Positions 10,282 through 23,189 of a stretch of DNA of 64,000 nucleotides are shown one piece after another. Under the pieces are notes generated by a model that had not been told where the DNA came from, ran no database searches, and saw nothing but the letters and a program-made list of their open reading frames with translations. The DNA is taken from positions 310,001-374,000 of the forward strand of contig NZ_KB822576.1 in assembly GCF_000364605.1 (NCBI RefSeq), read 5' to 3'. Numbering within the stretch: the first letter of the stretch is position 1; each line of letters opens with the position of its first letter. Position numbers and translations under genes: made by a program. The stretch comes from Nocardioides sp. Iso805N. GTDB taxonomy: Bacteria > Actinomycetota > Actinomycetes > Propionibacteriales > Nocardioidaceae.

Positions 10282-10941
10282 TCAGGCCGACTTCAGCGAC
10301 TGGACCCAGTTGCGCAGCAGCGCAGCGCCGGCGTCACCGGACTTCTCCGGGTGGAACTGGGTCGCTGACAACGGACCGTTCTCGACCGCGGCCACGAAGC
10401 GATCGCCCGCTCCGGACACCGATCCGGTCTCGGCCCAGGTCACCAAGGGTGCCTTGGTCCGGTCGTTGGTGACCAGCTCCCAGCGCCGGACGCCATAGGA
10501 ATGCACGAAGTAGAACCGCTCGTCCTCCACCCCGGCGAACAGCTCGGAGCCGGCCGGCGCCGCCACGGTGTTCCAGCCCATGTGCGGCACGACCGGGGAC
10601 TCCAGCCGCTCCACGACGCCGGGCCACTCGTCGCAACCCTCGGTCTCGACGCCGTGCTCGACGCCGCGGGAGAAGAGGATCTGCATGCCCACGCAGATCC
10701 CCAGCACGGGCCGACCACCGGAGAGCCGGCGCCCGATGATCCGCTCGCCGCGAATGGCCCGCAACCCACGCATGCACGCCTCGTAGGCTCCGACTCCGGG
10801 CACGAGGAGGCCGTCGGCCGCCATCGCCGCGTCGAGGTCACCGGTCAGCTCGACCGAGGCACCAGCTCGCTCCACCGCTCGTACGGCGGAACGCAGGTTG
10901 CCGGAGCCGTAGTCCAGGACGACGACCTTCGGTGCCGTCAC
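10282..10941 (-). CDS. hisH: Imidazole glycerol phosphate synthase, glutaminase subunit
   Basis: A class I glutamine amidotransferase that feeds ammonia to HisF. The 219-aa protein has the nucleophile elbow LGICVGMQ with the catalytic Cys, and the His/Glu pair in [11 protein letters not shown]-terminal [12 protein letters not shown] and VPGVGAY are typical. It starts at GTG 10941, overlapping the hisB stop as GTGA. The gene order hisB-hisH-(membrane protein)-priA-hisF matches the usual actinobacterial his operon. Confidence 0.97.
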   Translation of the reverse strand: MTAPKVVVLDYGSGNLRSAVRAVERAGASVELTGDLDAAMAADGLLVPGVGAYEACMRGLRAIRGERIIGRRLSGGRPVLGICVGMQILFSRGVEHGVETEGCDEWPGVVERLESPVVPHMGWNTVAAPAGSELFAGVEDERFYFVHSYGVRRWELVTNDRTKAPLVTWAETGSVSGAGDRFVAAVENGPLSATQFHPEKSGDAGAALLRNWVQSLKSA

Positions 10942-11561
10942 AGAGCGCCCTTCGTGGACGGCACGCCGGTCTCGCGCGGGTCGAACGCGATCGCGTCGCG
11001 GAACGCCCGGGCGAAGGCCTTGAACTGCGTCTCCACCAGGTGGTGCGGGTCACGGCCGGCCAACACCCGCACGTGCAGCGCCAGGTGGGCGTGGAACGCG
11101 ATCGTCTCGAAGACGTGGCGGGTCAGGGAGCCGCTGTAACCCGGACCACCCGTGCCGTCGTTGCCGATCGTCACGTAGATCTGGCCCTCGGGCTCACCGG
11201 TGTGCACGCAGTAGGGGCGACCGGAGATGTCGACGACCGCCTGCACCAGTGCCTCGTCGAGCGGCACGGTGGCGTCGCCGAAGCGGCGCGTGCCGCGCTT
11301 GTCGCCCAGCGCCTCTCGCAGCGCCTGGCCGAGCACGATGGCGGTGTCCTCGACGGTGTGGTGCGCGTCGATGTGAGTATCGCCCGAGGTCTGGACGGTC
11401 AGGTCGAGCAGCGAGTGCCGCGCGAAGGCGATCAGCATGTGGTCGTAGAAGCCGACGCCGGTGGAGATGTCGTGCCGGCCGGTGCCGTCGAGGTTCACCT
11501 CGACCAGGACCTTCGATTCCGACGTCTGACGCTCGATGCGGGCGGTGCGGCCGGTGCTCAT
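10938..11561 (-). CDS. hisB: Imidazoleglycerol-phosphate dehydratase
   Basis: Removes water from imidazole glycerol phosphate to give imidazole acetol phosphate. The 207-aa monofunctional form starts [16 protein letters not shown]. The two manganese-binding His motifs are visible as [16 protein letters not shown] and [17 protein letters not shown] 11561 overlaps the hisC stop as ATGA, and hisB in turn overlaps hisH as GTGA. It has no fused phosphatase, as expected for an actinobacterium. Confidence 0.97.
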   Translation of the reverse strand: MSTGRTARIERQTSESKVLVEVNLDGTGRHDISTGVGFYDHMLIAFARHSLLDLTVQTSGDTHIDAHHTVEDTAIVLGQALREALGDKRGTRRFGDATVPLDEALVQAVVDISGRPYCVHTGEPEGQIYVTIGNDGTGGPGYSGSLTRHVFETIAFHAHLALHVRVLAGRDPHHLVETQFKAFARAFRDAIAFDPRETGVPSTKGAL

Positions 11562-12634
11562 CGGGTGACCTCCAGTAGGGCCTTCTTGAATGCGTCCATC
11601 TCGGCGGGAGTGCCGATCGAGACCCGCAGCCAGCCGCTGGGGCCGGTCTCGCGGATCAGCACGCCGCGCTCCAGCAGACCCTCGAAGACCGCGTGCCGGT
11701 CCGGGAAGGTGCCGAAGAGGGCGTAGTTGGCGTCGCTCTCGGCGACGGTGAACCCCTGTCCGCGCAGCCACGCCACGGTGGCGTCGCGCTCCTCGCGCAG
11801 CGTCGCGACGTTGCCGAGGAGCTCATCGGTGTGGCGCAGCGCTGCCAGCGCGGCAGCCTGCGTCACGGCGGAGAGGTGATAGGGCAGCCGTACGACGCGG
11901 ATGGCGTCACAGATCGCCGGGTCGGCGGCGAGGTATCCCAGCCGCAGGCCGGCCCCGGCGAACGCCTTCGACATCGTCCGCGTGACCACGAGGTTGCGGT
12001 GGGTGGCGAGCGACTCCAGCGCCGAGGGCACACCGGCACGGCGGAACTCGCCGTACGCCTCATCGACGACGACGATGCCCGACTCGCCCACCGCTGCGCA
12101 CAGTGCACCGATCGACTCGGGGTCGAGCGCCGTGCCGGTGGGGTTGTTGGGGCTGGGCAGGAGCACGACGCTGGGGCGGACCTCCTCGACCAGCGCGCGC
12201 GCCTTCTCCAGGTCCAGGGAGAAGTCGGACTCGCGCTGACCGGTGACCCACTCGGTGTTGGTGTCGCGGGCGTACTCCGGATACATCGAGTACGTCGGCG
12301 CGAAGCTCAGCGCGGTGCGGCCCGGACCACCGAAGGCCTGCAGCAGCTGGAGCATGACCTCGTTGGACCCGTTGGCCGCCCACACCATCTCGGGCGTGAC
12401 CGGCGCGTCCCGCGAGAGGTAGTCGGCCAGCGCCTCGCGCAGTGCGACGAACTCGCGGTCCGGATAGCGGTTGAGCTCGACCGCCGCCTCCGCGACCGCC
12501 GTCGCGATCTCGGCGATGCATGCCTCGGACGGGCCGTAGGGGTTCTCGTTGACGTTGAGCTGGACGGGCACGTCGAGCTGCGGGGCACCGTAGGGCTCGA
12601 TGCCCGCCAGCTCCGCGCGGATCGGAGGGAACAT
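11558..12634 (-). CDS. hisC: Histidinol-phosphate aminotransferase
   Basis: A PLP aminotransferase (358 aa) that converts imidazole acetol phosphate to histidinol phosphate. Family marks are [29 protein letters not shown], the PLP lysine in [17 protein letters not shown], and the C-terminal [12 protein letters not shown] 12634 shares one base with the hisD stop (TGATG). It could in principle also act on aromatic substrates, but its place between hisD and hisB makes histidine synthesis the clear role. Confidence 0.97.
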   Translation of the reverse strand: MFPPIRAELAGIEPYGAPQLDVPVQLNVNENPYGPSEACIAEIATAVAEAAVELNRYPDREFVALREALADYLSRDAPVTPEMVWAANGSNEVMLQLLQAFGGPGRTALSFAPTYSMYPEYARDTNTEWVTGQRESDFSLDLEKARALVEEVRPSVVLLPSPNNPTGTALDPESIGALCAAVGESGIVVVDEAYGEFRRAGVPSALESLATHRNLVVTRTMSKAFAGAGLRLGYLAADPAICDAIRVVRLPYHLSAVTQAAALAALRHTDELLGNVATLREERDATVAWLRGQGFTVAESDANYALFGTFPDRHAVFEGLLERGVLIRETGPSGWLRVSIGTPAEMDAFKKALLEVTR

Positions 12635-14082
12635 CAGGCCTCGGCCCCTGCGTTCGCCGAGCTTGTCGAGGCGTCGGCGAATCGCGCCGACACCGCCGCG
12701 CCGTGACCCGGCAGGTCCTCGGCGTGCGCCAGCGTGACGACGTGGTCCTTGACCGCGGCCAGGCCCTCGCGGGAGTAGTCGATGACGTGCACCGACTTGG
12801 TGAACGCGCGCACGCTCAGCCCGGAGCTGTGGCAGGCACATCCGCCGGTGGGCAGGACGTGGTTGGAACCGGCGCAGTAGTCGCCGAGGGAGACCGGTGC
12901 GAACGGCCCGATGAAGATCGCGCCGGCGTTGCGGATCCGGCCTGCATCGACCGTCGCGTTGCGGGTGTGGATCTCCAGGTGCTCGGCGGCGTAGGCGTTG
13001 ACCACCTCGATGCCCTGTTCGATGTCGTCCACGAGCACGATGCCCGACTGGGAGCCGGCCAGCGAGGTGCGGATGCGCTCGACGTGCTTGGTCACGCTGA
13101 CCTGCTTGTCGAGCTCGGCCTCGACCTCGGCGACCAGCGCCTCGGAGTCGGTCACCAGGACCGCGGCGGCCAGCGGGTCGTGCTCGGCCTGGGAGATCAG
13201 GTCTGCGGCGACGTAGGCGGGGTGGGCCGAGTCGTCGGCGAGGATCGCGATCTCGGTCGGGCCGGCCTCGGAGTCGATGCCGACCTCCCCTTTCAGAAGA
13301 CGCTTGGCGGTGACCACGTAGATGTTGCCCGGGCCGGTCACCAGGTCGACCTTCTCGCACCCTTCGGCGGTCGAGCCTGTCGCTCCGGCGGTCGAGCCTG
13401 TCGAGACCCCGTAGGCGAACATCGCGATCGCCTGCGCGCCGCCGACCGCATAGACCTCGGAGACACCCAGCAGCTCGCACGCCGCCAGGATGCTCGGGTG
13501 CGGGAGGCCGCTCGCCCACGAGTCGGACTGGGTGCGTTGCGGCGGCGAGGCCAGCGCGATCGACCGCACGCCGGCGACCTGCGCAGGCACGGTGTTCATC
13601 AACACGCTGGAGACCAGCGGCGCCAGCCCGCCAGGAACATAGAGCCCGACCCGGCCGACCGGGACCTTGCGGTGGGTCACCCGGGCACCCGGACCGAGCT
13701 CGGTGACCGCATCGGTCTCCAGCTCGTTGGCGCACGTCGCGCGCAGCCGGGCGATGGACTCCTCGAGACCGGCGCGGATCACGGGGTCGAGCTCGGCGAG
13801 GGCGCGGGTCAGTGCCTCGCGAGGCACCCGGATGTCGTCGACACGTACGCCGTCGAAGCGCTCGCCGTACTCTCGGATCGCCTCGACGCCGCGCGTCTTC
13901 ACCGCATCGAGGATCGGCTGCACAGCATGCGTGGCCGCCTCGATATCGAACTCAGCGCGCGGCACGACGGCGCGATAGTCCAGGGGCGCGCCGCTGGCAG
14001 CGCGGACGCCTCGGAGGTCGATGCGGCGGATCCGTTGGATCGAGCCTGTCGAGATCCGCTGGGCCGAGCCTGTCGAGGTCAT
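12634..14082 (-). CDS. hisD: Histidinol dehydrogenase with repeat-encoded insertions
   Basis: Oxidises histidinol twice to histidine with NAD and zinc, the last pathway step and the first gene of this operon. It is 482 aa, longer than the usual ~430. Family motifs are [51 protein letters not shown] and [11 protein letters not shown]. The extra length has repeat origin: the N-terminus (STGSAQRI then STGSIQRI) and an internal loop ([14 protein letters not shown], before [12 protein letters not shown]) are each two tandem copies built on TCGACAGGCTCG, all in frame. The C-terminal tail (ASTSSANAG) contains one more copy. TAGAAT lies 6 nt before ATG 14082, suggesting the repeat-coded N-terminus is really translated. 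Confidence 0.95.
   Translation of the reverse strand: MTSTGSAQRISTGSIQRIRRIDLRGVRAASGAPLDYRAVVPRAEFDIEAATHAVQPILDAVKTRGVEAIREYGERFDGVRVDDIRVPREALTRALAELDPVIRAGLEESIARLRATCANELETDAVTELGPGARVTHRKVPVGRVGLYVPGGLAPLVSSVLMNTVPAQVAGVRSIALASPPQRTQSDSWASGLPHPSILAACELLGVSEVYAVGGAQAIAMFAYGVSTGSTAGATGSTAEGCEKVDLVTGPGNIYVVTAKRLLKGEVGIDSEAGPTEIAILADDSAHPAYVAADLISQAEHDPLAAAVLVTDSEALVAEVEAELDKQVSVTKHVERIRTSLAGSQSGIVLVDDIEQGIEVVNAYAAEHLEIHTRNATVDAGRIRNAGAIFIGPFAPVSLGDYCAGSNHVLPTGGCACHSSGLSVRAFTKSVHVIDYSREGLAAVKDHVVTLAHAEDLPGHGAAVSARFADASTSSANAGAEA
12658..12669 (-). repeat. CGAGCTTGTCGA core in hisD 3' end
   Basis: A single copy of the his-operon repeat core, translated as STSS near the HisD C-terminus. Confidence 0.6.
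13365..13403 (-). repeat. Two repeat copies inside hisD, 21-bp period
   Basis: CGGCGGTCGAGCCTGTCG occurs at 13365-13382 and again at 13386-13403. The pair encodes the repeated GST-A peptide inserted between MFAYG and the [12 protein letters not shown] segment of HisD. Confidence 0.85.
14031..14078 (-). repeat. Two 24-bp tandem repeat copies at hisD 5' end
   Basis: Copies at 14031-14054 and 14055-14078 each contain CGAGCCTGTCGA and encode the peptides STGSIQRI and STGSAQRI directly after the HisD start codon. Confidence 0.85.
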
Positions 14083-14088
14083 GGGTCG

Positions 14089-14094
14089 ATTCTA
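14089..14094 (-). promoter_or_regulatory. -10 box TAGAAT of the his operon
   Basis: TAGAAT on the minus strand, 6 nt before hisD ATG 14082, in leaderless position. No ribosome-binding site is present in the gap. It lies in the 118-bp divergent gap shared with the LON-domain gene. Confidence 0.5.
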
Positions 14095-14188
14095 CGAGTA
14101 CGGCGCCGGTGGACCCTGCTCGGACGACGTCATGCGGACGGCGACCTCAGGGCATGCGCGCTTACGGACGCAGCCGGCGCCCAGCCAC

Positions 14189-14194
14189 TAGGTT
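14189..14194 (+). promoter_or_regulatory. -10 box TAGGTT, leaderless type
   Basis: TAGGTT lies 6 nt before GTG 14201 of the LON-domain gene; no Shine-Dalgarno sequence can fit between them. Confidence 0.5.
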
Positions 14195-14200
14195 GGTCGC

Positions 14201-14866
14201 GTGTCCGACACGCTCCCGATGTTCCCCTTGAACGCGGTCCTGTTCCCCGGCGTGACCCTGCCGCTGCACGTCTTCGAGGAGCGCTACCGCGCCCTCGTCG
14301 AGCACCTGCTGACCATCGAGGACCCGGCCGAGCGGGTCTTCGGGTCGGTGGCGATCCGCGAGGGTTACGAGGTCGGCGATCACGGCGCCCAGTCGCTGTT
14401 CCGGATCGGCTGCCGGATGCAGCTGACCGAGGTGGCGACCAATCCCGACGGCAGCTTCGAGGTCGTCGTGGTCGGCATCGACCGGATCCAGCTCGATGCG
14501 CTGGACGGCCGTGGGCCGTTCCCTGTCGGCGAGGTCCAGGATCTGCCGGAGCCGTCCGTCGCCGTACCGGACCATGTCGTGGAACGAGCCCGTGCGACCT
14601 TCTCCGCGTATCGGCTGGCGGTGACCGAGTTCCGTCCGGACCCGTACGACGGCACGCTGCCGCGCGACGCGGAGTATCTCTCCTGGACGCTGGCGGCGTG
14701 CGCGCCGCTGCCCATGTCCGAGCGCCAGAGTCTGCTGGAGGCGAACGATGCCGAGGAGCGGCTGACCCTGGTCACCGATCTGCTGCGCAGCGAATTGCAG
14801 GCGATGAACGTCATTCCCTCGCTGCCGGCCACCGAGGTCGCTCGCAACCGCTGGTCGCCGAACTGA
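14201..14866 (+). CDS. LON substrate-binding domain protein
   Basis: A 221-aa protein made of the N-terminal LON (LAN) domain only, starting SDTLPMFPLNAVLFPGVTLPLHVFEERYRALV. There is no AAA+ ATPase or protease domain, so it is not Lon protease. Stand-alone LON-domain proteins are widespread in actinobacteria and their role, perhaps substrate binding or regulation, is not established. The start is the GTG at 14201, supported by a TAGGTT box 6 nt upstream. It is divergent from hisD and converges on the DUF3352-type gene with a 29-bp gap. Confidence 0.9.
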   Translation: MSDTLPMFPLNAVLFPGVTLPLHVFEERYRALVEHLLTIEDPAERVFGSVAIREGYEVGDHGAQSLFRIGCRMQLTEVATNPDGSFEVVVVGIDRIQLDALDGRGPFPVGEVQDLPEPSVAVPDHVVERARATFSAYRLAVTEFRPDPYDGTLPRDAEYLSWTLAACAPLPMSERQSLLEANDAEERLTLVTDLLRSELQAMNVIPSLPATEVARNRWSPN

Positions 14867-14895
14867 GCCGGGTCGACGCAGCCGCCACTGAGCCA

Positions 14896-16785
14896 CTACT
14901 TGGTGCTCAGCCGCATCAATCCGTGCGAGATGCCGTCCTCGACCCAGCTGCTCGACCCGAACGCCTGCAGGTGCTGCAGGTTGGCCCGCGCGTCGGCGGG
15001 GACCCCGGCGGCGTCGCTGTCGAGGATCTTGCGCATGTTGTCGAAGGAGACGAAGAAGGCTGAGGTCGCCTTGTCGGCATGCGGGATCACGTCGGTGAAG
15101 GCGTGGCTCTTGCCCAGTGAACCGTCCTTGACCAGCTCGGCACGGTAGTCCGCGTCGGGGCCGACGGCTACCACGCCGTCGCCGCTCGTCGTACCGAGGA
15201 TCTGCTGGGCGTCCGGAAGCTTGAGCTTCTGCAGCACGCCGTTGATCTGCTCGGGATCGCCCTGCAGCTTCAGCCCGACGGCCAGGTCGGTCGGCTCGGT
15301 GGAGTTGCTCAGTGCCTCGGGGTCGATCGATCCGGAGGCGGCGAATGTCACGCCCTTGCCGAACAGGGTGTCCAGGTCGGCGGGCAGGGTCAGGCCGGTC
15401 AGCTTGGTGAGACCCTGGCTCACCTTGGCGGGCGTGGTCCCGCAGCTCTGGGCGAAGTCCTGGGTGAAGCTGGTGAACCACGTGTCGCTCGCCTGGCCGC
15501 CGTTGCCGCTGCCGAACGCGACGGCGGTGTCCGAAGGCAGGGTCGCAAGACCGGTGCTGCCAGCGGTCGAGCCGGAGGCCTGGGCGTCCTTGGCCGCCGC
15601 TGCGGACTCGACCTCGAAGCCGCCGTGGGCGAAGCGGAGGGTCGCGGCACCACCCTGCAACTGCTCCAGCGCCTGCTTCTGCAGCTCGAGCTGGGGGGTG
15701 CTGAGCGCCGTGCCGCCTGCCGCCCCCGAACCGGGGCGCGGGCAGATCGAGAGGAACGACGACATCGGGCCGTCACCACCCGAGGTGTCGAAGAGGCCGA
15801 ACGGATCGGCGGGGTCGTCGGTGGGGCCGTCGTCGGCGGCGAGACCGCTGGCGGAGGTGTAGCCGGCTGGCGAGAATCCGGAGCCCGAGGACTTCTCGGC
15901 GTATGACGACGAGCCGCTGCTACTCCCCGTGGCGGAGCCGAACTCGGTCATCGCCTTGTCCAGGTAGCCGGCCATCGTCTTACCGGCGTCCTTGGAGGCA
16001 TAGAAGGTCGCGACCCCCGGATCGCCGGTGCGATCGACCCAGGTCTTGAAGTCGGTGTCGTCACCGAGCGAACCGCTCTCGGCGCCCGTGCTCACACCGC
16101 GCGCGACGTTGTCGGTGGCTGCGACCACCGCCCAGCCGTGGGCGACCGAGAGACCGTGCGGCAGCTGGGCACAGTCGAGCAGCTTGGGCAGGTCCTTCTT
16201 GGCGGCCGCCTCGTCCGTGACCGCGAGCACCGCCACTGGCTGCGCGCCGTTGCCGGCGGTGGGCACCAGTGCGGCCCCGATGTCGTTGCCGAGCCACGGC
16301 GCGACGTCCTTGCTCCAGTCAAGGCTGCAGCCGTCGCTCTTCAGCTGGTCCTGGACCAGCAGCTTGCGCAGGTCGCTGCTCGGATCGATCGAGAGCCCGT
16401 GGGCGAACGCCGGGAACGTGCGCAGCGCCTTGATCGCCTCGATCTTCTGTCCCGCGGACGGATCCAGGTCGATCCCGGCGTAGGCCAGCGTGTCGCTCGG
16501 CAGCCCGGCTGCTGGGCCCGGGTCGTGGTGGTTGCCGATGTGGCTGGCTGCGAAGACGGTCCCGCCTGCGACCAGCGCGATCGCCGCCACGGCGCCGCCG
16601 CCGACATACCACCAGGTCCTGCCGTGCCGATCACCCTTCGGGTCGTTCCAGGCACCCCCACCGAGGGTGACGGTGTCGGGGGGCGGCATCGGCATGTTGC
16701 TGCTCGGGGCGCCGTAGTTGGGCTGGGATCCGGACGAGGAGGGGCCGTAGGACGGACCTCCGGCTGGCGGCTGCTGGTCGGACAC
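14896..16785 (-). CDS. DUF3352-type membrane-anchored exported protein
   Basis: 629 aa starting at GTG 16785 (VSDQQPPAGGPSYGP). A Pro/Gly/Ser-rich cytoplasmic N-terminus of about 55 residues precedes one hydrophobic helix (about 61-82), so most of the protein should lie outside the membrane. The ectodomain has internally similar halves typical of DUF3352 (SDTLAYAGIDLDPSAGQ; LPSDTAVAFGSGNGG), with a Ser/Gly/Pro-rich linker around residues 280-340 that differs in composition. No catalytic motif is recognised; function is unknown. It lies downstream of the membrane protein gene at 16.8-17.5 kb, separated by 53 bp. Confidence 0.78.
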   Translation of the reverse strand: MSDQQPPAGGPSYGPSSSGSQPNYGAPSSNMPMPPPDTVTLGGGAWNDPKGDRHGRTWWYVGGGAVAAIALVAGGTVFAASHIGNHHDPGPAAGLPSDTLAYAGIDLDPSAGQKIEAIKALRTFPAFAHGLSIDPSSDLRKLLVQDQLKSDGCSLDWSKDVAPWLGNDIGAALVPTAGNGAQPVAVLAVTDEAAAKKDLPKLLDCAQLPHGLSVAHGWAVVAATDNVARGVSTGAESGSLGDDTDFKTWVDRTGDPGVATFYASKDAGKTMAGYLDKAMTEFGSATGSSSGSSSYAEKSSGSGFSPAGYTSASGLAADDGPTDDPADPFGLFDTSGGDGPMSSFLSICPRPGSGAAGGTALSTPQLELQKQALEQLQGGAATLRFAHGGFEVESAAAAKDAQASGSTAGSTGLATLPSDTAVAFGSGNGGQASDTWFTSFTQDFAQSCGTTPAKVSQGLTKLTGLTLPADLDTLFGKGVTFAASGSIDPEALSNSTEPTDLAVGLKLQGDPEQINGVLQKLKLPDAQQILGTTSGDGVVAVGPDADYRAELVKDGSLGKSHAFTDVIPHADKATSAFFVSFDNMRKILDSDAAGVPADARANLQHLQAFGSSSWVEDGISHGLMRLSTK

Positions 16786-16838
16786 GGATCCCCCATGACT
16801 CGGTGCCGGCGCCGATATCGCCGGCGAACTCCTCGAGT

Positions 16839-17440
16839 TTACGCCGCTGGGGGCGCAGCCGCTGCCGGTTCTCCCACGCCCTGTGGATGACGCCGAGGCG
16901 CACGTTTGGAGACGGTCAGGAAGACCACGCTGAGCGTGGCGAGCGCGCCCCCGGGCACCGCCATCAGCATCCACCAGTTGGTCAGGGTGAGCTGGCTGGG
17001 CAGCTTGGTGCCGTCGGCCGCCGTCTTCGCGATCCGCTGCGGGTCACCCGGACCCCGATGCAGGCCGACCACCCGCATCAGGTACGCCGCCAGCAGTCCG
17101 CCGACGACCACCGCTGCCAGCGTGACCAGCTCGGCGCGATCGCACAGCCAGGCCGCAAGCGCGCCCACGATCGCGCCGGCGACCATCCCGATCACGACAT
17201 ACCACCCCGTGCCGGCGAAGTAGGTCGGCTGAGCCCGGTCCCAGGAGATCGGATACCAGACGTGCTTGACCACCTCGCCCTGGGCCGGGCTCCATGCAGC
17301 CTCCCAGATGAAGCCGCAGACCACACCGACCACGGCGAAGGCGACCACGATCGCGCCCGCCTGCATCAGTGCTACTCGCAGGTCCCGTCCCCGCTCGGAA
17401 CGCCGCTCGGCGGGCTGAGCGGGCTCGGCAGTGCCGGTGG

Positions 17441-17456
<16 letters not shown>
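16839..17456 (-). CDS. Four-helix membrane protein, unknown function
   Basis: 205 aa with four hydrophobic segments at about 30-50, 84-103, 109-127 and 160-181, a charged N-terminal tail and a Pro/Ala-rich C-terminal tail (GEPAAAAPPAA). It resembles small actinobacterial DUF-type membrane proteins in topology, but I do not recognise a named family with certainty. The start at 17456 overlaps the dnaE 3' end by 16 bp, so the genes may be co-transcribed. No motif suggests transport or catalysis. Confidence 0.65.
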
Positions 17457-21007
<3,551 letters not shown>

Positions 21008-21160
21008 CTCACGCTCCTTCTCGCTGGGTCGATCTGGGCATGCGTCACCAGGGTCGGTCGCAGGCCGCGACCAGGCTCTGGGGGAAGGCCCTCAGACTAC
21101 CTGGTCATCAGCCCGTCCCGGACACCCCCAGAGCGTGTCATCGACCCCCGACAACTTTGC

Positions 21161-21613
21161 TCAGCCGCGTCGGTCGGGACCGACCCACTCCATCCGCAGG
21201 TCAGGCTCGCGCTCCTCGTTGGCGGAGCCGTCGTAGCGGTCCGTGACGACGAAACCGCGTCGGGCATAGAAACGTTGGGCCGGCAGGTTCGAGGCGAAGA
21301 CGTAGAGGCCCAGTCCGCCTGGCCGCAGCGACTTCACCAGGTCGAGCAGCATGCCGCCGAGCCCCTCGCCCTGCCAGGCGGGGTGCACGTAGAGATCGTC
21401 CAGCCAGGTGCTGGTGAAACGGGCGTAGGCGACCGCCTCGCCGTCGACCTCGGCCACCCACGCCTCGTCGGTGTCGAGCCGGGCGGCCAGGAAGGCAGCG
21501 ATGTCGGCCCCGGGATGGATGCTCACCGGCATCGGCGCTCCCATCCGGGCCCCGACCTGGATCGTCGCCATCTCGGCGACGTCGGCCGGAAGGGCGGGCC
21601 TCAAGACCGTCAC
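21161..21613 (-). CDS. GNAT-family N-acetyltransferase
   Basis: A 150-aa single GNAT domain. Motif A is seen as LDDLYVHPAWQGEGLGGMLLDLV, followed by ASNLPAQRFYARRGFVVTDR, a typical motif B with the tyrosine in place. The acceptor substrate cannot be predicted. GTG 21613 begins VTVLRPALPADVAEMATIQ, a normal GNAT N-terminus. It follows the RluD-type gene by 60 bp on the same strand, and is separated from dnaE downstream by 153 bp that hold no recognisable signal apart from probable dnaE upstream sequence. Confidence 0.88.
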   Translation of the reverse strand: MTVLRPALPADVAEMATIQVGARMGAPMPVSIHPGADIAAFLAARLDTDEAWVAEVDGEAVAYARFTSTWLDDLYVHPAWQGEGLGGMLLDLVKSLRPGGLGLYVFASNLPAQRFYARRGFVVTDRYDGSANEEREPDLRMEWVGPDRRG

Positions 21614-21673
21614 CGGACGACCTCGAGGGGGTCACGGAGCGACGTCTCCACGGCCATCGCGTGCCCCCGGACC

Positions 21674-22603
21674 TCAGTCCGCCTGGCGGATGACGTCGAG
21701 AGCACGCTGCAGGTCGTCAGGGTACGGCGAGGAGAACTCGACGTACTCGCCCGTCTCCGGGTGATCGAAGCCCAGCCGGTGGGCATGCAGCCACTGGCGG
21801 GTCATGCCGGTCCGGCTGGCAAGCGTGGGATCGGCGCCGTAGGTGAGGTCGCCGACGCAGGGGTGCTTGGTGGCGCTCATGTGGACCCGGATCTGATGGG
21901 TCCGCCCCGTCTCCAGGTGGATCTCCAGCAGCGAGGCGAACCGGTGCGCCTCCAGCGTCTGGTAGTGGGTGATCGACGGTCGACCGTCGGCGCGCACGGC
22001 GAACTTGTGGTCGAACTTCGGGTTGCGCGCGATCGGGGCGTCGATGGTCCCCTCCAGCGGGTCCGGGTGGCCCTGGACCAGCGCGTGGTAGACCTTGCGC
22101 GGCGTGCGGTCACGGAAGGCCTGCTTGAGCACCGAGTAGGCATGCTCCTGCTTGGCGATCACCATCAGGCCGGTGGTGCCGACGTCGAGTCGCTGCACGA
22201 TGCCCTCGCGCTCGGTCGCGCCCGAGGTGGAGATCCGGAAGCCGGCCGCGCGCAGATGACCGACCACCGTCTGCCCCGTCCAGCCCGGCGAGGGGTGTAC
22301 GGCGACGCCGACGGGCTTGTCGATCACCACCATCGCATCGTCGTCGTAGACGATGCCGATGCCCTCCACGATCTCGGGCACGATCTCGAGCGGGTCGCGC
22401 TCCACGGGGATGGTCGCATCCAACATCGAGCCCGCGGAGACCCGGTCGGACTTCATCGCCGCCTTGCCGTCGAGGGTCACCAGACCCTCGGCTATCAACT
22501 CGGCGGCGCGGGTCCGGGAGACGCCGAAGAGGCGCGCCATCGCCGCGTCCAACCGCTCCCCCTCGAGCCCATCGGGCACGAACAGCGTGCGCTGGTCACT
22601 CAT
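21674..22603 (-). CDS. rluD: RluA/RluD-family pseudouridine synthase
   Basis: 309 aa. An N-terminal S4 RNA-binding domain (GERLDAAMARLFGVSRTRAAELIAEGLV) is followed by the synthase domain, with the catalytic Asp in the motif VQRLDVGTTGLMV and KVYHALV, GRTHQIRVH and HRLGFDHP downstream. It isomerises uridines in rRNA; most actinobacteria carry one main RluD-like enzyme next to lspA, as here. The start overlaps the lspA stop by 8 bp, indicating coupling. The exact target uridines are not readable from sequence. Confidence 0.94.
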   Translation of the reverse strand: MSDQRTLFVPDGLEGERLDAAMARLFGVSRTRAAELIAEGLVTLDGKAAMKSDRVSAGSMLDATIPVERDPLEIVPEIVEGIGIVYDDDAMVVIDKPVGVAVHPSPGWTGQTVVGHLRAAGFRISTSGATEREGIVQRLDVGTTGLMVIAKQEHAYSVLKQAFRDRTPRKVYHALVQGHPDPLEGTIDAPIARNPKFDHKFAVRADGRPSITHYQTLEAHRFASLLEIHLETGRTHQIRVHMSATKHPCVGDLTYGADPTLASRTGMTRQWLHAHRLGFDHPETGEYVEFSSPYPDDLQRALDVIRQAD

Positions 22604-23189
22604 CAGGCTTCTCCTCGCCTGACCGGATCGCGTCGTCCGACCCGGACACCGCCCTGGTGCCGCCCACCCGCACGCCCTTCCAGGCGAGGATCAGGATGAG
22701 CACCGCAGCAACGTTGATGCAGACGTCGGCGATGTTGAAGATCGGCCAGTGCGGAAGCTCGAGGAAGTCGACCACGTGGCCGCTGAAGCCCTGAGGCGCA
22801 CGCACGATCCGATCGGTCAGGTTGCCGGCGATGCCCGCGGCGAGCAGACCGAGCGCAACCGCCCACATCCGGGTGCCGGCGCGGACCGCGAAGTAACAGG
22901 TGACCACGAGGGCGACCATCGCCAGGACGGTGAAGAAGACCGTGTGCGACGTGCCGGTGCTGAACGCCGCCCCGGCGTTGCGGGTCAGGTCGAGCCGCAG
23001 CAGCGAGCCGACCAGGTGGCGCGGCTCGCCCGGCGTCAGGTGCGACGCAGCCAAGGCCTTGGTGACCTGGTCTACGGCGTACGCACCGAGCGCGACAGCG
23101 ACGAAGAGAAGTCGCAATGTCGTGCTCGGGCCGGACGGGTGGTCCTGGGTTGCCTCGTCGCTCAGCGACGTTCCTCGCGCGTCTTGCAT
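22596..23189 (-). CDS. lspA: Lipoprotein signal peptidase II
   Basis: Cleaves the signal peptide of prolipoproteins within the inner membrane. The 197-aa protein has four membrane segments and both catalytic aspartates: GNLTDRIVR and PIFNIADVCIN. TRNAGAAFS is the conserved loop. I chose ATG 23189 (MQDARGTSLSDE), which overlaps the TraR-type gene by 28 bp; later in-frame ATG codons fall inside the conserved core. The C-terminal tail is hydrophilic. The order traR-lspA-rluD is common in actinobacteria. Confidence 0.94.
   Translation of the reverse strand: MQDARGTSLSDEATQDHPSGPSTTLRLLFVAVALGAYAVDQVTKALAASHLTPGEPRHLVGSLLRLDLTRNAGAAFSTGTSHTVFFTVLAMVALVVTCYFAVRAGTRMWAVALGLLAAGIAGNLTDRIVRAPQGFSGHVVDFLELPHWPIFNIADVCINVAAVLILILAWKGVRVGGTRAVSGSDDAIRSGEEKPDE

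Noticed and set aside
11558..13735. A 725-codon frame that appears to fuse hisC to sequence antiphase with hisD
   Set aside because: The upstream 367 codons are out of frame with the clear HisD protein and have no homology; HisC starts at ATG 12634.
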